27,498 bases of DNA from CANJDH01 sp964443245 (GCA_964443245.1 CAYUEG010000043.1:1-27498), one strand, 5' to 3'. Positions 7,699-17,222 are shown, counted from the stretch's first letter. The notes: generated from the letters alone by a model not told the origin. A program made the numbers and translations.

Positions 7699-10600
7699 TC
7701 ATTGCAACAGCACACTGACCACGTCCGATGAGCTGGACGCACCCCGCATCGACAGCGAGAGCTTCCATCCCGCGCCTTCCGGCGTGACGAGCACTTCGGA
7801 AAATCCGTCTGCCGGAAAGACGGCCTGCGTCCGGTAGCGTGCCTCGAAGCCGTGGCCGGTGATGTTGCCCGTATGGATCAGCTCGTGCGGGCGGGTATTG
7901 ACGAACGGCAGCGGCCCGTACAACGCCGGGGTGGCAATCGATACGGCGCGCAATGGCACCCGGGTCACGCCGGGCTGTCGTACCTCGGCAGTCGCCACCG
8001 CTCCGCAGTGGTAGTCCCCGGACAGAAAGACCACGTTGTTTACGTGGTGCGCCGCAATGCCAGCCAGCAGCACGGCGCGATCGCCGACGAACCCCTGCCA
8101 GTTGTCACTGCGCGCGGCGGCCTTTCCGCCCGGTGCAGCCGGCACGCACTCCTCACCGTCCGCTTCGACAAACCCGGGGAACAGCACGCTGCCGGTCACC
8201 ACGAACTTGGGCAGGTTGCCGCGATCGGCCTGCTGCCGCGCCAGCCACGCCACCAGTGCCGCAACATTGCCCAGCGTAGGGGCGCCCGCCCGCATCTTTG
8301 CAAAGGGACTGAGCGGATCCGCTCGTTTGCGCCGTCGGCGCGAATCAAACAGCACCATCGGGTAGCCGCCATGGGTGAGCGTGCGCAACCCGTCAGACTG
8401 GGGTGCAGGGCCGAGCGCCTCCTGAAACATCTTGTAGAACCGGCGGCCGTAACGCAGCTTGCGGGCCACCGCCGCCGGGTCTGCGGTACCGCGTCGCATT
8501 TCATCGCGTGAGAAATCGTTGCCGATCTCGTGGTCATCCTGCACCATGACGGCAGGCAGGCGCCGCAACAGCTCAGCAAACTCCGTGCTCCCCCATGCCG
8601 CGCGGTAGCTTTGCGGATAACGCTCCAGGTCGCTCTGCAGATCGAACATGCCGGCGCGCGCATCGGCGTAGATCTGGTCGCCGGTCAGGATCAGCAGGGA
8701 GGCGATCGGTACCGCAGAATCCGGTGAATCGACATGCTCCGCCATCAGCTGGAACATCGCATCCGAGCGATCCCGATCGAGCATGGTGCCGGGGTAGCGG
8801 CAACTGCCGAGGAACATCCGCACACTCGCTGGCCTGACCTCCATGGCTGCCTGCAACTGCGCCGCCGAGAGCCGGATGACCGTGTGTTCCAGAAGACGCA
8901 CCTGGCGATTGATGAGGGATCGGGGAGGTTCGATTTCGCTGTCGCGCATGGCTTTGTATCTGTGCAGGCGTTCCGCGTGCATCGCAATGCGCCGCGCCAC
9001 ATCTGCGGCGCTGTGAGATTTCGTCAGATCCTGCTCACCATGCATGAACGCCACCTGGATTTCGAGATCGCGATTGATCGGCACCTCCACGTCCAACCAG
9101 ACGAAGCGCTCACCGCTCTGCCCCACTTCCACCATGTTGCCCGGCCCGAGATTGACGCAACCACCGGCACGTAGATCCCGACAAGGCAGGCACAACGCCA
9201 CCCACAACAGCTGTGTCGGCGCCAGGATCGATGAAGTCACATCCGGCTTGGCCCACAGGCGAATCCGTGCAACAGCCGGTGCCATGGGGCCCGGGCTTCC
9301 TGCCTGAATGCGCCCCACGTAGGGGCCCAGCTCCGGCAGCAGGCACATGCCGCCGCGCACTTTTTCCATGCTGACGGGGTTTATCTTTGCGCCAGTCAGA
9401 TGGGCCAGCACCCAGGGGAACACCTGTTTCCACGCCAGATGCTTGTCGCGCAGGGCCTGCTCCGCCGTACCGGCGGCGCGTTCGCACCCCTCCAGCGTGG
9501 TGTCGTCATCACCCACCAGGCAATCGAAATGCGCGAAGCCCGGAATGTGTACATAGGAGTACCGCCGAGGCCCGTGCACGGAGGCAAAGCGCATCGCCGA
9601 CAACTTGGCCGACAGCGGATCGAACACAAAGTTCTTCGCGCCATGCAGGAACAGGATGTCCAGATCGCCGTAGCGGCGGATGTTCTCCTCCGTCAGGTAG
9701 CGCTTGTGGCCGTGCACGTCAACGTACTTCTCGTTGGCGAAAAACTTGGTGATCTGGGTAAAGATATCGACATTGCCGAAGCCGAAGTAGCGCTCGAGGT
9801 TCCGGTGCGTCGCATCATTGATGTTCTCGTGCAGGAACAGCCGCCCGATGATGGCGCTGACGCGCTTGCAGGTGGCGGTGTCACGGCGGATCTCGACCAG
9901 CGTCTCCTCGCCGGGGCAGCACTCGGATCCGCCCCCATCGGGTGGTGGCACTGTGCCGAACACCCGGTCGAGCACGGCCCACATGGCAGAATCACCGTCA
10001 CTGGCGTTGAGCGGTACACCCTTGACGCCCAGGGTGTCGCGGATCACGGCGGCCACTTCGCGACGCGCCTGGCTGTAGGGCGTGCCGATGACCACCGGCG
10101 GCACCTGCATCAGCAGCAGGCGATGGATCAGGCGCGTCTCGGCAGGACGCAATGGGTCCGCCACCAATCTTCCCGAAAGCAGGGCCATGCCGCTGGAGGC
10201 CGCCCCCATGCAGTGCCCGCCCAGATGCAGGCGGCAGGCATCGCCATACAGACCTTCACGGCCGGTGAGGCGGCGTACCAGCTTGACCGCTGCAGGCACA
10301 TCGATCGCCGCACAGTGGTCCAGATTGTGTGATTCGAACGCCGAGGCCAGTGCCGTGCTGGTGCGGTAATCAAGCAGCCAGACATCCATGCCGTGGGCAC
10401 ACAAGTACTGCACCAGGTTGACCTTCATGGTCGGCACCGCCATGGCCAGCGACGATTGTGCAAAGCCGTGCAGCAGGATCACCGCCTGCTTCTTGCTCGC
10501 CGGGTCGTCCGCGATAGCTGCGGTTTCCCGGCTCTGGAAGCGCGTCAGCAACAGCGGCAACGTCCGGCCCGGTGGCGAACCGTCCTCCGACTCGGTGCCG

Positions 10601-13557
10601 GGCAGGCGCGCCGGCACTTCGAAGTGGTGCCGCTCCATCACCAGATGGCGGCCGGAACGCCGGAAGTTGCCCCCTGGCAACGGCGCAAGCTCCTCCATGC
10701 TCTCGTGCAGCAGCGCCAGCCTGCGCGCGCTGCTGGGTAAATAGGGCGCGCGCAGATCCCACAGATGCATCGGCAATAGCGTGCGGACCAGCAGCATGGG
10801 AAAGCTGAGGACGCGCGCGAAGCCCTCCATCAGATCAACATTGCCGGTCATCCGCGGCCGGTCCTTGTCAGCCAGTTCGCGCAGGCTGAGGTCAAGGGTG
10901 CCGTTCCAATCGCCCTTCGCCACGTAAATCCGCGTCAGGTCCACCCACAGATTGCCGCCCAAACGAAACGCGAAGCGCTTGCGTGCTTCGAGCACAAATT
11001 GCTGGCCTGGCCGGTCAGCGCGCTCAAGCAGCAGGCGGTAGCGCATTTCGCGCTCGTCGCTCGCGTGCTTGACCAGTTTGAGGTGATTCAAAAACAGCTG
11101 GAGCTTGCCGATCTTGGCCGCCGGCGCGTAGGGACCTTCGCTTCTGGTCAGTGCTGCGACGCGCGTCGGGATTGGGCGCATCCCGAAGAACGATTCTTTC
11201 GGCTTCCCGATCTTCGGTAACCGTGCCATCTGCTTGCTAACAAGTCCCTCCCAAAGCTCCGTGCGCCGCTTGATCAGCCACACGAACCCGGTACGCACAT
11301 AGCGCCACGGCGCCGTGATGCGCCGCCACAGCGGGTTGGCCGGCGCCGGCACCATCAGGTCAATCTCTCCCGACAGGACCGTGTAGATCCTCTCCCGTTG
11401 GGGAGGGACGCAAGGTGTCGGGCGAGCAGGATCGGTTGCTGCGATGGATAGCGTCCCGGAAACCCTGCCGACACGATGCCGCGGGTCGGCAACCAGTGCC
11501 GTCACATCCGGAATGTCCAGCTTCAAGGCAAGCGCCGCCACGCGATTGGCGCCATCCGGACCATCAAGCCGGCCGCGCAGCGTTTCGCGCCATTCGAACC
11601 CGGTGACCGTGGTTCGTGCCGGAACCGGAGGGACGACCGGTGCCGGCGGCAGCGCGGCCCGCGCCGGCTTGGTCCGGGCCCAACCGGCGCGCAACTTCTG
11701 CTGCAGCACCAGATCGACTGCGCGCTCGGCCAGTGCGGTGATGGTCAGAAAAGGGTTGACGCCGAGCGAGCTGGGCATGATGGATCCATCCCAGACAAAG
11801 AAATCCTCGTAGATGCCGGAACCTTCCGAGGTGAACACCTCGCCCCGATGGGACACCACGCCCAGTTCGATGGTGTCTCCCATGCGGCAACCACCGAGCG
11901 GATGCACCGTCAGCGCCACTCCCTTCACCTCCGGCCCGCTCAGCACCGCCTGCATCGCCGGCGGCAGGGGATGGCTGATGGCGCTGCGCAGATAGACGCC
12001 ACCCTGCCCCTCGGCCGCCTGCGCCAGCGCATGGCCTCGCCGCCCAACCGCCTGGTCCAGCGCCGCCGGCCAGCGGATCACGGGATGGCCATCGCGCAGG
12101 CGCACCACGCCCTGCGCTTCATCATGGCCCATCATCAACAGGGTTTGCGTGTGGGAGCCATACTCCGGGTGCAGACCGGCGCGGTCATGGTTCTCGTTGA
12201 CGACCTTCCAGCGATCGAGTTGCCCCAGGGTCGCACCCAGCGCCAGCAGTTCCTGCCACAGATGGCCAATGGCGCCGGGCACGGCACCATCCTCGATCAA
12301 CATGCCCTTCTCCAGCGGCACGCGGTCACGGGTGTCGATCACGCCGGTGATGGTGGGCCCGACGGGCTGGCCAGGCACCGGCGGGTGGGGCCCCAACCCC
12401 AGCCCATGTACTGGCGCGTCCTGCAGGGTCGCAAAGCCCAGGCCGTCCCCATTGGCCGAGAAGCCCATGCCCAGCGCCGGCGAGAGGCGCAGGTCCAAAA
12501 GGTCCTTCGATCGCAACAGCACTTCGGTGCTGCCGACGGCGCCCGCAGCCAGCACCACGATGTGCGCAGTAAGACAGGGCAAACCGATGATGTCTGCCGC
12601 TGCCGGCACGGTCGTCGCGGCATCGTCGCTCGGGTCGTCCTGATAGCGAAACACGTCTTCGGTGCGACGCAGGTAGACATGCTTCCACCCGGCATCTGAT
12701 GCATCCGCCGGCACGCCACGCCGGCGCCGCCAGCTGTCGCGCTGCTCCTTGCTGCGCGGGTCAATCGCCACCACGGTGGCACCGGTGTAGGCTTTGGCAC
12801 CATGCGCCACCGCGTCCGGCAGGTAGTTCATGGTGAGGGTGTTCTTGGCCCCGTGGTTGCAACCGGTGACACAGTCACCGCACTCGATGCACGCCTTCTG
12901 CTCGATGCCGAAGGCGTTGGGCCCCGCCTTGAACGTCACGGCCAGAGGCGCCGGGGCGCAGCGCACTTCGGGCTCACCGGCATCACCCCAGTCTTCGCGG
13001 CGCACCGTCTTGCCGATCGCGCGCGCCAGCGCGGCCAGGTTGGCATGGCGCGGCAAGCGGTGGTTCGGATAGGTGGCAATGCCCAGGCTGCGCTCGGCCT
13101 CGGCGTAGTACCCGTCAAGCGCGTTCGGGTCGGAACGAAAGGCATACGGCCAGGTGTCCTGCGCAAACACCTTGACGTCGGCCCGTATGCCCACATTCGC
13201 ATTGATCTGGCTGCCGCCGCCCAGGGCATTGCCGGTGAGCGTGGCCACCTCGGGGCCGACATTGATGTCGAACAGGCCGAGCGGATTGGCTACGCGGTTG
13301 CCCCAGTCGGCACGACGGAAGCGCACCTGCCCGGCCAGTTCCGAAAGCTGGTTGGGAAATTCCCCCGGCACATGCTCGCGGCCCCGCTCGAGGATGCAGA
13401 CGCGATAACCCGCCCGTGCAAACCGCGCCGCGGCGACGGCGCCGCCATAGCCGGAACCGACCACGATGACATCAAAGTCCGGCTGCTGCGCAGGCGCTGG
13501 ACGGCTGGCCAGAACCTCCTCGTGCAGCGCATCGATCGATCTGGAAAGCCAACGCAT
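7699..13557 (-). CDS. Giant fusion: GMC oxidoreductase (4Fe-4S) + alpha/beta-hydrolase + PhoD-like metallophosphoesterase
   Basis: One uninterrupted 1952-codon frame with a strong ribosome site (GGGGAGGA, about 7 nt before ATG 13557). Residues 1-620 form a cholesterol-oxidase-like GMC enzyme: FAD motif GSGYGG (34-39), HPLGGCRMG (552-560), SLGVNPFLTI (N601), plus a Cys cluster C223-x2-C226-x2-C229-x3-C233 expected to hold a 4Fe-4S centre. Residues about 650-890 are a beta-rich linker domain. Residues about 1020-1390 form an alpha/beta-hydrolase: oxyanion HGF (1030-1032), nucleophile elbow GHCMG with C1116, and catalytic-His candidate H1343. Residues about 1575-1900 form a PhoD-type phosphoesterase: GSCRYP, GDQIYAD, QDDHEIGND and SGDYHCG. 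There is no signal peptide, so it is probably cytosolic. The substrate could be sterol- or lipid-like (inference). Confidence 0.9.
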   Translation of the reverse strand: MRWLSRSIDALHEEVLASRPAPAQQPDFDVIVVGSGYGGAVAAARFARAGYRVCILERGREHVPGEFPNQLSELAGQVRFRRADWGNRVANPLGLFDINVGPEVATLTGNALGGGSQINANVGIRADVKVFAQDTWPYAFRSDPNALDGYYAEAERSLGIATYPNHRLPRHANLAALARAIGKTVRREDWGDAGEPEVRCAPAPLAVTFKAGPNAFGIEQKACIECGDCVTGCNHGAKNTLTMNYLPDAVAHGAKAYTGATVVAIDPRSKEQRDSWRRRRGVPADASDAGWKHVYLRRTEDVFRYQDDPSDDAATTVPAAADIIGLPCLTAHIVVLAAGAVGSTEVLLRSKDLLDLRLSPALGMGFSANGDGLGFATLQDAPVHGLGLGPHPPVPGQPVGPTITGVIDTRDRVPLEKGMLIEDGAVPGAIGHLWQELLALGATLGQLDRWKVVNENHDRAGLHPEYGSHTQTLLMMGHDEAQGVVRLRDGHPVIRWPAALDQAVGRRGHALAQAAEGQGGVYLRSAISHPLPPAMQAVLSGPEVKGVALTVHPLGGCRMGDTIELGVVSHRGEVFTSEGSGIYEDFFVWDGSIMPSSLGVNPFLTITALAERAVDLVLQQKLRAGWARTKPARAALPPAPVVPPVPARTTVTGFEWRETLRGRLDGPDGANRVAALALKLDIPDVTALVADPRHRVGRVSGTLSIAATDPARPTPCVPPQRERIYTVLSGEIDLMVPAPANPLWRRITAPWRYVRTGFVWLIKRRTELWEGLVSKQMARLPKIGKPKESFFGMRPIPTRVAALTRSEGPYAPAAKIGKLQLFLNHLKLVKHASDEREMRYRLLLERADRPGQQFVLEARKRFAFRLGGNLWVDLTRIYVAKGDWNGTLDLSLRELADKDRPRMTGNVDLMEGFARVLSFPMLLVRTLLPMHLWDLRAPYLPSSARRLALLHESMEELAPLPGGNFRRSGRHLVMERHHFEVPARLPGTESEDGSPPGRTLPLLLTRFQSRETAAIADDPASKKQAVILLHGFAQSSLAMAVPTMKVNLVQYLCAHGMDVWLLDYRTSTALASAFESHNLDHCAAIDVPAAVKLVRRLTGREGLYGDACRLHLGGHCMGAASSGMALLSGRLVADPLRPAETRLIHRLLLMQVPPVVIGTPYSQARREVAAVIRDTLGVKGVPLNASDGDSAMWAVLDRVFGTVPPPDGGGSECCPGEETLVEIRRDTATCKRVSAIIGRLFLHENINDATHRNLERYFGFGNVDIFTQITKFFANEKYVDVHGHKRYLTEENIRRYGDLDILFLHGAKNFVFDPLSAKLSAMRFASVHGPRRYSYVHIPGFAHFDCLVGDDDTTLEGCERAAGTAEQALRDKHLAWKQVFPWVLAHLTGAKINPVSMEKVRGGMCLLPELGPYVGRIQAGSPGPMAPAVARIRLWAKPDVTSSILAPTQLLWVALCLPCRDLRAGGCVNLGPGNMVEVGQSGERFVWLDVEVPINRDLEIQVAFMHGEQDLTKSHSAADVARRIAMHAERLHRYKAMRDSEIEPPRSLINRQVRLLEHTVIRLSAAQLQAAMEVRPASVRMFLGSCRYPGTMLDRDRSDAMFQLMAEHVDSPDSAVPIASLLILTGDQIYADARAGMFDLQSDLERYPQSYRAAWGSTEFAELLRRLPAVMVQDDHEIGNDFSRDEMRRGTADPAAVARKLRYGRRFYKMFQEALGPAPQSDGLRTLTHGGYPMVLFDSRRRRKRADPLSPFAKMRAGAPTLGNVAALVAWLARQQADRGNLPKFVVTGSVLFPGFVEADGEECVPAAPGGKAAARSDNWQGFVGDRAVLLAGIAAHHVNNVVFLSGDYHCGAVATAEVRQPGVTRVPLRAVSIATPALYGPLPFVNTRPHELIHTGNITGHGFEARYRTQAVFPADGFSEVLVTPEGAGWKLSLSMRGASSSSDVVSVLLQ

Positions 13558-13603
13558 GCCAAGTTCCTCCCCGAATGCAGCCCCACCCCCGGCATGCCAC
13601 CCG

Positions 13604-13618
13604 GCGCCCGCCGGGCGC
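13604..13618. other. GC-rich hairpin between kinase stop and GMC start
   Basis: GCGCCC-GCC-GGGCGC is a perfect 6-bp stem with a 3-nt loop in the 67-bp space between the hybrid kinase gene and the giant GMC gene. There is no T run, so it may attenuate rather than fully terminate read-through from the kinase operon. Confidence 0.4.
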
Positions 13619-13624
13619 GTTGCT

Positions 13625-15466
13625 TCAGGTCCGGCGCAAGGCTGAACGCAACAACTCCTTCAACTCCCGGTAGTGCACCGGCTTGTGCAGGAGCGGAAAA
13701 CCCGATTCGCCGATCACCTGCAACTCGGCAGCCGCAATATCACCGGTGATGAGCAGGCCGCACGCATGCGGTTGCAACTCGAGCAGGCGCCGCAGCACAT
13801 CGGTACCCAGCGCACCATGGGCCAGGCGGTAGTCGGAAATGAGCACGTCAAAATGCTGCGTACTGGCCAGCGCCATCGCCTCCTCTTCATCGCGCGCCAT
13901 CTGGGCCTCGCAGTGCCAGTAGCGCAAGGTGAGCGACATCGCATCGCGCACCTCAAGATCGTCATCGATCACCAGCACGGCCAGGCCGCCCAGGTCGATC
14001 TGCTCGGTCCGGGCCGGCACGGCGCGCTCCGGTGGCGCTTCGGCTGTCGCAGCCGGCAGTACCACTTCGAAGGTGGAACCGACGCCGGGTGCCGATTCAA
14101 GCGAGATCCGCCCACCCAGCAGCGTGACCAGGCGCTTGACGATCGCCAGGCCCAGGCCGAGGCCCTTGCGGCGGTCCCGCTCGGGGTTGCGGATCTGGTA
14201 GAACTCCTCGAACACGCGTTCGCGCTCGGCATCGTCAATGCCCAGGCCGGTATCGGCCACGGTCACGACGACCTCGCCGTGCTCCTGCCTGAGGGTGACG
14301 GAGACCTTCCCATGCGGCGTGTACTTGATCGCATTGTCGAGCAGGTTGCGCAGGATGCGCTCGACCAACACAGCATCGAGCAACACCTCGCCTGGCGCCA
14401 TGCGGGCATACCAGGCCAGACCCTGCATCTGCGCGCGTTGCTGGTACTCGCGCAACACCGGCGCAAACGCCTTGGCTGGATCAATGCTGGTGTGGGCCGG
14501 CACCAGCACGCCGGCATCGAGCTTGGACAGATCGAGCAGGGCCGAAAACAGGCGATCCAGCGAATCGACCGAACGCTGCATCTGCGAGGCAATCTCGCTC
14601 ACGGTGTGGTCGCGTGACACCTCTCCCAGCACGGCCGACAGCAGGGAAATGGCATGCAGGGGCTGGCGCAGGTCATGGCTGGCCGAAGCCAGAAAGCGCG
14701 ACTTCGCCCGGTTCGCTTCCTCTGCCTGGCGACGCGCCAGCTCGGCGTTGTCCGAAGCCGACTGCAGCATCTGGATCAGGCGCTGCTGTTCCTGCAGCAG
14801 CGGCTCCCGTTCGAAGCGGATGCGGATCGACTCCTGCACCATGCGGCCGTTGTCGCGCACGAAGATCACCAGGATCACCAGGAGCACGATGATCAACAGC
14901 GCAATCACCGGGCCGGCCGCAATCGGCAACCTGGCCCAGGAACCTGCCAGCAGCAACAGCATCACCACGCCATAACCATAGAACGTCGGCGGAAACGGGG
15001 CACTTGACGCCAGGGAAGCCGCCACCGTGCACGCGATGATCATGGTCAAGAGGGCCTGGTCTGTCGGCAGCAGATACGGCAGAAACAGAGGCGCTGCCAG
15101 CCCGGTCCACAGGCCGGGCAGGAAGGAGGAGTACGCGAGCCAACTGGCTTGCCGGAAGTGCTGGTCGATCTGCGTCGGTGTGTTCAGGTACCGCCGGCAG
15201 ATCCACCAGCGCACCACTGGCATGACCAGATTGACGGCCGCCCAGGCCAGCACCCACATCGAGGGCGCCTGCCCCCACACCACATAGGCCACGCCCAGTG
15301 TGACAAACAGCGCCGGCAGGGTAACGCGCCGGTATTGCAGAAACAGCAGACGATATTGCTCCAGGCGCAGCTTGCGCTCGAAATCGGCCGAAGGTGGCAA
15401 GCGGAAATCGACCCGGGGTGCCTGGTGCGCTTCCCGGGTTGCCTGTCGTCTCGCGGCATCAGTCAT
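13625..15466 (-). CDS. Hybrid sensor histidine kinase with multi-helix membrane domain and C-terminal receiver
   Basis: A 613-residue protein. Residues about 48-205 contain five or six hydrophobic helices with short loops, so it is an integral membrane sensor without a large periplasmic domain. A coiled-coil region (about 220-255) leads to the HisKA box with H264 (SASHDLRQP), N374/N378 (NLLDNAIKYT), DTGLGI (405-410) and GLGLGL (435-440). A receiver domain follows, with acidic residues 501-503, phospho-acceptor D545 and K595. The chosen ATG 15466 overlaps the stop of the response regulator gene by 8 nt (ATGACTGA), indicating translational coupling; a longer in-frame start would run deep into that gene. 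The giant GMC gene lies 67 bp downstream and may be co-transcribed. Signal unknown. Confidence 0.92.
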   Translation of the reverse strand: MTDAARRQATREAHQAPRVDFRLPPSADFERKLRLEQYRLLFLQYRRVTLPALFVTLGVAYVVWGQAPSMWVLAWAAVNLVMPVVRWWICRRYLNTPTQIDQHFRQASWLAYSSFLPGLWTGLAAPLFLPYLLPTDQALLTMIIACTVAASLASSAPFPPTFYGYGVVMLLLLAGSWARLPIAAGPVIALLIIVLLVILVIFVRDNGRMVQESIRIRFEREPLLQEQQRLIQMLQSASDNAELARRQAEEANRAKSRFLASASHDLRQPLHAISLLSAVLGEVSRDHTVSEIASQMQRSVDSLDRLFSALLDLSKLDAGVLVPAHTSIDPAKAFAPVLREYQQRAQMQGLAWYARMAPGEVLLDAVLVERILRNLLDNAIKYTPHGKVSVTLRQEHGEVVVTVADTGLGIDDAERERVFEEFYQIRNPERDRRKGLGLGLAIVKRLVTLLGGRISLESAPGVGSTFEVVLPAATAEAPPERAVPARTEQIDLGGLAVLVIDDDLEVRDAMSLTLRYWHCEAQMARDEEEAMALASTQHFDVLISDYRLAHGALGTDVLRRLLELQPHACGLLITGDIAAAELQVIGESGFPLLHKPVHYRELKELLRSALRRT

Positions 15467-16202
15467 GGCGCGCCACCCGCAGCCCGGCTGCACTGGCGGC
15501 CAGCACCGCCTGTACCCGGTTGGTGACGCCCATCGCTTCAAGCACGTGGCTGATATGGTTCTTGACCGTACCTTCGGTAATGTCCAGACGGCGGGCGATG
15601 ACCTTGTTGGCCAGGCCCTGCAGCATCAGCCCCATCACCTCGCGCTGCCGTTCGGTCAGACCATCGAGCCGTGCCGACATCGGCTCGGCCGGGGCTGCCG
15701 CCCCCGCCCCGTTGATGGCCTCCCCCCTGGCACCCCACTGTGCCCCCGTCAGGCCGCCCTCCTGGGTGCGTGCCGGCGCGCCGTCGCCCTGGAACAGCAG
15801 GCGCGGCACATACAGTTCGCCCCGCATCACCGTTTGCAGGGCCGCGATCACCTCGCTGCGACCGAGCTTTTTCGGGATGAAACCCATCGCGCCGCTGTCG
15901 ATCGCCATCAGGGTGTGTTCGCGCGATTCGAGGCCGGAGAACACCACCACGGGCACCTCCGGCGCGCGGCTGCGAAACGCATGCAGGGCTTCCAGCTCGG
16001 CGTAACCGGGCAACCCCAGATCCAGCATCGCCAGGCGCGGGCTCCAGCCATCCTCCATCAGGCTGCAGGCCTCTTCCAGCGACTCCGCACACTTCACCTC
16101 GGCGCCAGGCCACGACACCGTGATCGTCAGCTTCAGCGCATCCAGGATGAAGGGATGATCATCAATCAGGATGATGCGGGCGGGCTCGGCCGGATTAACC
16201 AT
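15459..16202 (-). CDS. NarL/FixJ-family response regulator
   Basis: A 247-residue regulator: receiver domain at residues 8-125 with acidic D14/D15, phospho-acceptor D61 (AMLDLGLPG) and K111 (FIPKKLG), then an unusually long Gly/Ala-rich linker (about 140-180) and a LuxR-type helix-turn-helix (LTERQREVMGLMLQGLANKVIARRL onward, about 182-240). ATG 16202 was chosen because it directly precedes the receiver (MVNPAEPARIILIDDHP); the longer frame adds 23 residues unlike the family. It is the probable partner of the overlapping hybrid kinase. The gene is divergent from the GST gene, and the 173-bp region between them holds the second CATGAC palindrome. Confidence 0.92.
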   Translation of the reverse strand: MVNPAEPARIILIDDHPFILDALKLTITVSWPGAEVKCAESLEEACSLMEDGWSPRLAMLDLGLPGYAELEALHAFRSRAPEVPVVVFSGLESREHTLMAIDSGAMGFIPKKLGRSEVIAALQTVMRGELYVPRLLFQGDGAPARTQEGGLTGAQWGARGEAINGAGAAAPAEPMSARLDGLTERQREVMGLMLQGLANKVIARRLDITEGTVKNHISHVLEAMGVTNRVQAVLAASAAGLRVARHD

Positions 16203-16290
16203 TTCTTGTGATGATGCGGTGGTGTGCCAAAGCGGCCTGTGCGCTGTCGATTCTACCGAAGAGTGTCTCAAATGCCGGGCCGGAGCGATA

Positions 16291-16326
16291 CATGACCAAA
16301 GTCATGGGTGGCCCAGACGCTACAAT
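16291..16326 (+). promoter_or_regulatory. Divergent regulatory region: 16-bp palindrome plus -10 for the GST gene
   Basis: CATGACCAAAGTCATG (16291-16306) is a perfect 6-4-6 inverted repeat differing at one base from the site upstream of the LuxR gene. Fourteen bp downstream lies TACAAT (16321-16326), a near-consensus -10. No -35 hexamer is visible at the 17-bp position; that place is taken by the palindrome, as expected if a regulator controls the promoter there. On the other strand a possible -10 TAGAAT (16250-16255) faces the response regulator gene. Confidence 0.55.
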
Positions 16327-16375
16327 CGGCATCGCTGCTCCCATCCAAACCCAGACCCAACCGAAAGCGAACACC

Positions 16376-17071
16376 ATGCTGAAGTTCTACTACAACGCTG
16401 CCCCCAACCCGATGAAAGTCGGCCTCCTGCTCGAAGAGCTGGGCCTGCCCTACGACGCCGTACCGGTCGATACGCGCAAGGGCGAGCAGCACACCCCGGA
16501 GTTTCGCAAGGTCAACCCGAACGGCAAGGTACCCGCCATCATCGACGGTGACGTGCGGGTGTTCGACAGCAATGCCATCCTGCTTTTCCTGGCAGACCGT
16601 GCCGGCAAGTTCGTGCCTCCCATCGCCAACAGCGCCGCCCGCGCCGACATGCTCTCCTGGCTGATGTTCATCGCCAGCGGCATCGGCCCGTTTTCCGGCC
16701 AGTCGGTGCACTTTCGCCACGCCGCGCCGGAGCCGAAGGAATACGCCCTCAACCGCTACGACTTCGAAGCCCATCGCCACTGGAAGATCATCGAAGACCA
16801 CCTCGCCACCCACACCTACATGCTGGGCGACGCGTACTCGATCGTCGACATGGCGTTCTGGGGCTGGGCGCGCCTGATTCCCTACGTGCTGGGCACCGGT
16901 GATGCCACCTGGACCACCTATCCCAACATCAAGCGCCTGCTCGACCTGATCAACGCCCGCCCTGCAGTGGCGCGTGCCGATGCGCTCAAGACCAGGCACG
17001 CCTTCAAGACCGAGATGGACGATGACGCCAAGCGCAACATGTTCCCGCAGAACGAGCGGTTGAAGAAATAA
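16376..17071 (+). CDS. Glutathione S-transferase family protein (YfcG/YghU-like)
   Basis: A 231-residue cytosolic protein. The N-terminal thioredoxin-like domain has YYNAAPNPMKVGLLLEELGL, the glutathione-site segment NPNGKVPAIID with the conserved cis-proline, and DSNAILLFLAD, where Ser contacts the gamma-glutamyl group. The C-terminal all-helical domain follows (about residues 95-210, with MLGDAYSIVDMAFWGW). The features resemble the Nu-class disulfide-bond reductases YfcG/YghU. ATG 16376 was selected because it starts immediately before the thioredoxin fold; longer frames would place the promoter inside the gene. It likely reduces organic disulfides or conjugates electrophiles with glutathione. 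A strong terminator follows at 17120-17147. Confidence 0.9.
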   Translation: MLKFYYNAAPNPMKVGLLLEELGLPYDAVPVDTRKGEQHTPEFRKVNPNGKVPAIIDGDVRVFDSNAILLFLADRAGKFVPPIANSAARADMLSWLMFIASGIGPFSGQSVHFRHAAPEPKEYALNRYDFEAHRHWKIIEDHLATHTYMLGDAYSIVDMAFWGWARLIPYVLGTGDATWTTYPNIKRLLDLINARPAVARADALKTRHAFKTEMDDDAKRNMFPQNERLKK

Positions 17072-17119
17072 GGTTCGAAAGCACGATGGGGCCGCACACT
17101 GCGCAAGCAGGCGGCCAGG

Positions 17120-17147
17120 AAAAAGGGCGGCCTGGCCGCCCTTTTTT
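17120..17147. terminator. Bidirectional rho-independent terminator
   Basis: AAAAA, then stem GGGCGGC (17125-17131), loop CTG, stem GCCGCCC (17135-17141), then TTTTTT. The A and T runs allow function on both strands, between the convergent GST gene and the methyltransferase operon. Confidence 0.9.
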
Positions 17148-17172
17148 CATGCATTTCACCCTCTGGAAAATC

Positions 17173-17205
17173 GCCAGAACCGTTGGTGGGAGCGCTTCTC
17201 CGGCC
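17173..17205 (-). repeat. Dispersed repeat, copy 2 (divergent)
   Basis: On the minus strand it contains GCGCTCCCACCAACGGTT, matching copy 1 over the CTCCCACCAACGGTT part and differing in the 5' half. It starts 18 nt after the stop of the second methyltransferase gene and overlaps a potential hairpin between GTGGGAGCG and CGCTCCAC. Confidence 0.55.
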
Positions 17206-17222
17206 CGCTCCACAAACCGGCT

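Noticed and set aside
9400..12699. Long plus-strand frames opposite the giant GMC gene (9400-10332, 11476-12699)
   Set aside because: His/Arg/Gln-rich products with no motifs; the minus strand has continuous recognised domains.
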